The notes beneath the pieces were generated by a model. It did not search any database, was not told where the DNA came from, and was given only the letters and a program-made list of their open reading frames with translations. A stretch of DNA of 64,000 bases from Rhizophagus clarus (taxonomy: Eukaryota > Glomeromycota > Glomeromycetes > Glomerales > Glomeraceae), in assembly GCA_015698045.1 (NCBI GenBank), contig BLAL01000259.1, positions 1,240,001 through 1,304,000 on the forward strand. Direction: 5' to 3'. Position 1 is the stretch's first letter, and every line of letters starts with the position of its first letter. Shown piece by piece: positions 61,700-64,000 of the stretch. The position numbers were made by a program, and so were the translations under genes.

Positions 61700-63640
61700 C
61701 AGGGTATCTTTCCAGTATTACCACTTTTTGACTCATTAAATAAATGATAAATAAACTTATTATAGAAACGTTGAATTTGAAATTATGTTAATTTTGGCCA
61801 GAATTATAGTAAATTTGGCCGGAATTATGATTATGATTTTTACGATAAAATCATGAAAATTACATGCGATTTTTAGACTTATTATGATAACAAATTCTGA
61901 ACATCCTAGAATTAAGTTATGATAAAGATACCAGGTAAAATTAAAATGTATAGTCATATGATAAAACTGAAATTATTTTATCAATACTTATCAAATTATA
62001 AAATTCTGAAACTTTTTATTATATAATTAAATCAAAAATCATGTTTGAATTAAAATTATTAAAATTAGATGATCAAAGATAATTGAATCAAATACTATAT
62101 ATGATATTTAAAATTTGAATTAAAAAAATTTGTAATCCAATTCTTAATTCAGATAACTTTATATATTAGTAAAATTATATTAATATGTTACTTTTGCTAT
62201 TTTGCTATTTTGTAATATTTTATTATTCTATAATAAAAAAAATGAATACAACTTTTTAACAAAAGAAAAAAGATGGTTATTCCTAAAGTAAAATATGAAA
62301 ATATTATGAAAAAAAACTACGAAAGTTTGCTAGTTACTTTTCAGCTAAATACAATTATTGTTATACATATTAGTCTTATAATTATTCAAATGAATTAAAA
62401 GTTTATTTAGCAAATTACTATAAAGAAGTTTTAAAACTTATTTATTTCTAATTTTTTACTACTTAGATATAATTTTTATATAAGATTTCAAAAAGAAAGA
62501 TACTGTTTTTTTAAATAATAAAAAAGAAAATCTTAGAAGAATTAATAGAAATCGACTAATTAATTTAAATTGGTTAATATAAATTCATAGAAAAAAAGCA
62601 TTTGCTAGCTATTTTTTAAAAAAAAAAAATATGAAAAGAAATGTTAAAAATATTCTCATAATAAAAAAACCTCTCTTCAACTTACCATTCTAAAATTCTA
62701 TGCTAAAATCTGAATTCAGACCATTTTTTTTAAAAAAAATTTTTTTTTGAATTAATAAAAAAAGTAAATATTTTTTTGAATTAATCAAAACTTTTTTAAA
62801 AAAAATTTTTTGATTAGTAAATCAGATCGATAAGTCATATAATCTATGCCAAAATCACTATTACTTATCATAGTAGTATAACTAATAGGTGTTACCCTTT
62901 ATTAGTGATATTTCAATAATATTATCTTAATAAAATAAAAATAAAAAATGAACAGTTCATTAGTAATATTCGTTAATATAAAAAATATGTAAAATATTTT
63001 CTTTTACTTGCTAGTATTTCACAATACCATGTCTAAAAAACTTGCTAAAAAAAAAACAAAAAGTTAATAATATTTATTAAAATTAGAAATTATGTATATA
63101 TATTTTTTAATTATTAAATTCTTATATTCAAAGTTTCAAAAAAATACCTAAAAAAAGAAAAATAATAAACAATTAAAAATATTTATTAAGAAAAAAGAAA
63201 AAAAAAATTTTTTTTAATACATATCAAATTTTATTGATGTTTAGAGAAATTTTAAAAAACTGCCTAAAAAAAAAATGAATATTTAATAATGTTTATTAAA
63301 ATAAAAAAAAATTATAAAAATCTTTTTATTTACCTGATCAAATATTTATGTTAAAAAAATTTGTTAAAAAAAAATACTGTAAAAGATAAACCAATTAATA
63401 ATTGTTAAAATAAAAAAAAAAATATTAAAAAGTTTTTTAGTTACTCAATTCCACCTAAAAAAAAGAAGATAAATAATTAGCAATATTTGCTAAAATAACA
63501 ATTTTTTTAACTTTTTATTTACTGTATTTTTATATTTAAAGAATTAAAAAAAAAATGAATTAGTAATATTTATTAAAGTAAATAAAAAAAAAATAAAAAA
63601 AAAAGTACTTAATAAAATAATATGTTTAAAGAGTTTGTGA
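61700..63640. other. AT-rich spacer
   Basis: No gene seen. TTTTGGCCAGAATTATAG and TTTGGCCGGAATTATG stand in tandem near 61794-61828. The rest is A/T homopolymer-rich. Confidence 0.45.
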
Positions 63641-63654
63641 ACTATCTTAAAAAC

Positions 63655-63786
63655 TGTTATTTTTTTTGTATTTTTTTATTTATTTTCATTATTTTTTGTA
63701 TTTATTTCTATTTATTTTTATTATTTTTTTGTATTTATTTTTATTTATTTTTATTATTTTTTGTATTTATTTTTATTTATTTTTAG
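63655..63786. repeat. Tandem repeat of TTTTGTATTTATTTTTATTTATTT-type units, 38-42 bp period
   Basis: Three to four near-identical units. The 60-codon Phe/Tyr/Leu frame across it is an artefact. It is followed by a GC-richer patch, GGTGCCACCTCAGGTGGTAT, with a small inverted repeat, and by a CACGTG core (63837-63842). Confidence 0.75.
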
Positions 63787-64000
63787 AGTTATCTAGGTGC
63801 CACCTCAGGTGGTATCAGTTTTTCTGCCACCCCTATCACGTGACTTAAAAATATAATTTGATTGGCTAATTTTTAATCGGTTAATTTTTAACTTTAAAAT
63901 TTTTTTTCATAAAAAAAATTTTTGTAAGAATTAAATTTTGATAAAATACAATATAAATACAATAGTAAAACATCTGAAATAACTTAATAAACTTTAGTAA

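Overview
The window looks like a nuclear contig of an AT-rich, repeat-loaded early-diverging fungus. The gene set, the short GT-AG introns (roughly 60-115 nt) and the multicopy transposon families all fit an arbuscular mycorrhizal fungus of the Rhizophagus type (Glomeromycotina). The genus is an inference from style and repeat families, not from a database match. There are no operons; genes are separated by AT-rich spacers.

Left gene island (1-10.2 kb), all on the minus strand: the 5' part of the RNA polymerase III second subunit (RPC2, cut by the window edge), an epsin-like clathrin adaptor (ENT3/epsinR type, 8 exons, complete) and the single-exon DEAH spliceosomal helicase PRP2/DHX16. Right gene island (56.1-61.6 kb): the pre-rRNA processing factor FYV7/CCDC59 (6 exons, one of 17 nt), the spliceosomal kinase PRP4/PRPF4B (10 exons) and, convergent to it, ribosomal protein eL34 (4 exons). 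All complete intron-containing models close exactly in frame. Together these are housekeeping functions in transcription, splicing, ribosome production and trafficking.

Between the islands lie about 46 kb of mobile and repetitive DNA. At 10.3-10.8 kb is a frameshifted IS607-type serine recombinase relic. A 10.5-kb composite at 11193-21730 is bounded by pogo/Tigger-like inverted repeats of about 150 bp and TA sites. It holds two copies of a cassette with no recognisable transposase: a 66-codon two-exon ORF on the minus strand, a roughly 110-120 bp minisatellite (about 6 versus 18 copies), and on the plus strand a TATA box followed by a tiny three-exon transcript-like unit and a long pyrimidine tract. 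This is the most novel-looking structure in the window. Next come a Crypton-type tyrosine recombinase with three in-frame TAA codons, a TIR element with internal tandem repeats, and a decayed gene whose stops mostly look like CGA-to-TGA changes.

At 31.1-39.2 kb a large multicopy transposon gene has been split by a 4.6-kb DNA transposon with perfect 33-bp TIRs and an 8-bp target duplication; that insert carries an 8-exon transposase with only two stops. At 43.4-45.8 kb is an ORF1-only LINE-like retroposon with a 16-bp target duplication, a poly-A tail and a foldback element at the tail. At 49-52.3 kb lie a second relic of the large transposon gene, a pogo transposase relic with a hAT-like MITE inside it, and a 50-bp repeat array. 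No rRNA genes, functional tRNA genes or CRISPR arrays were seen. The remaining spacers are AT-rich and show nothing I can name.
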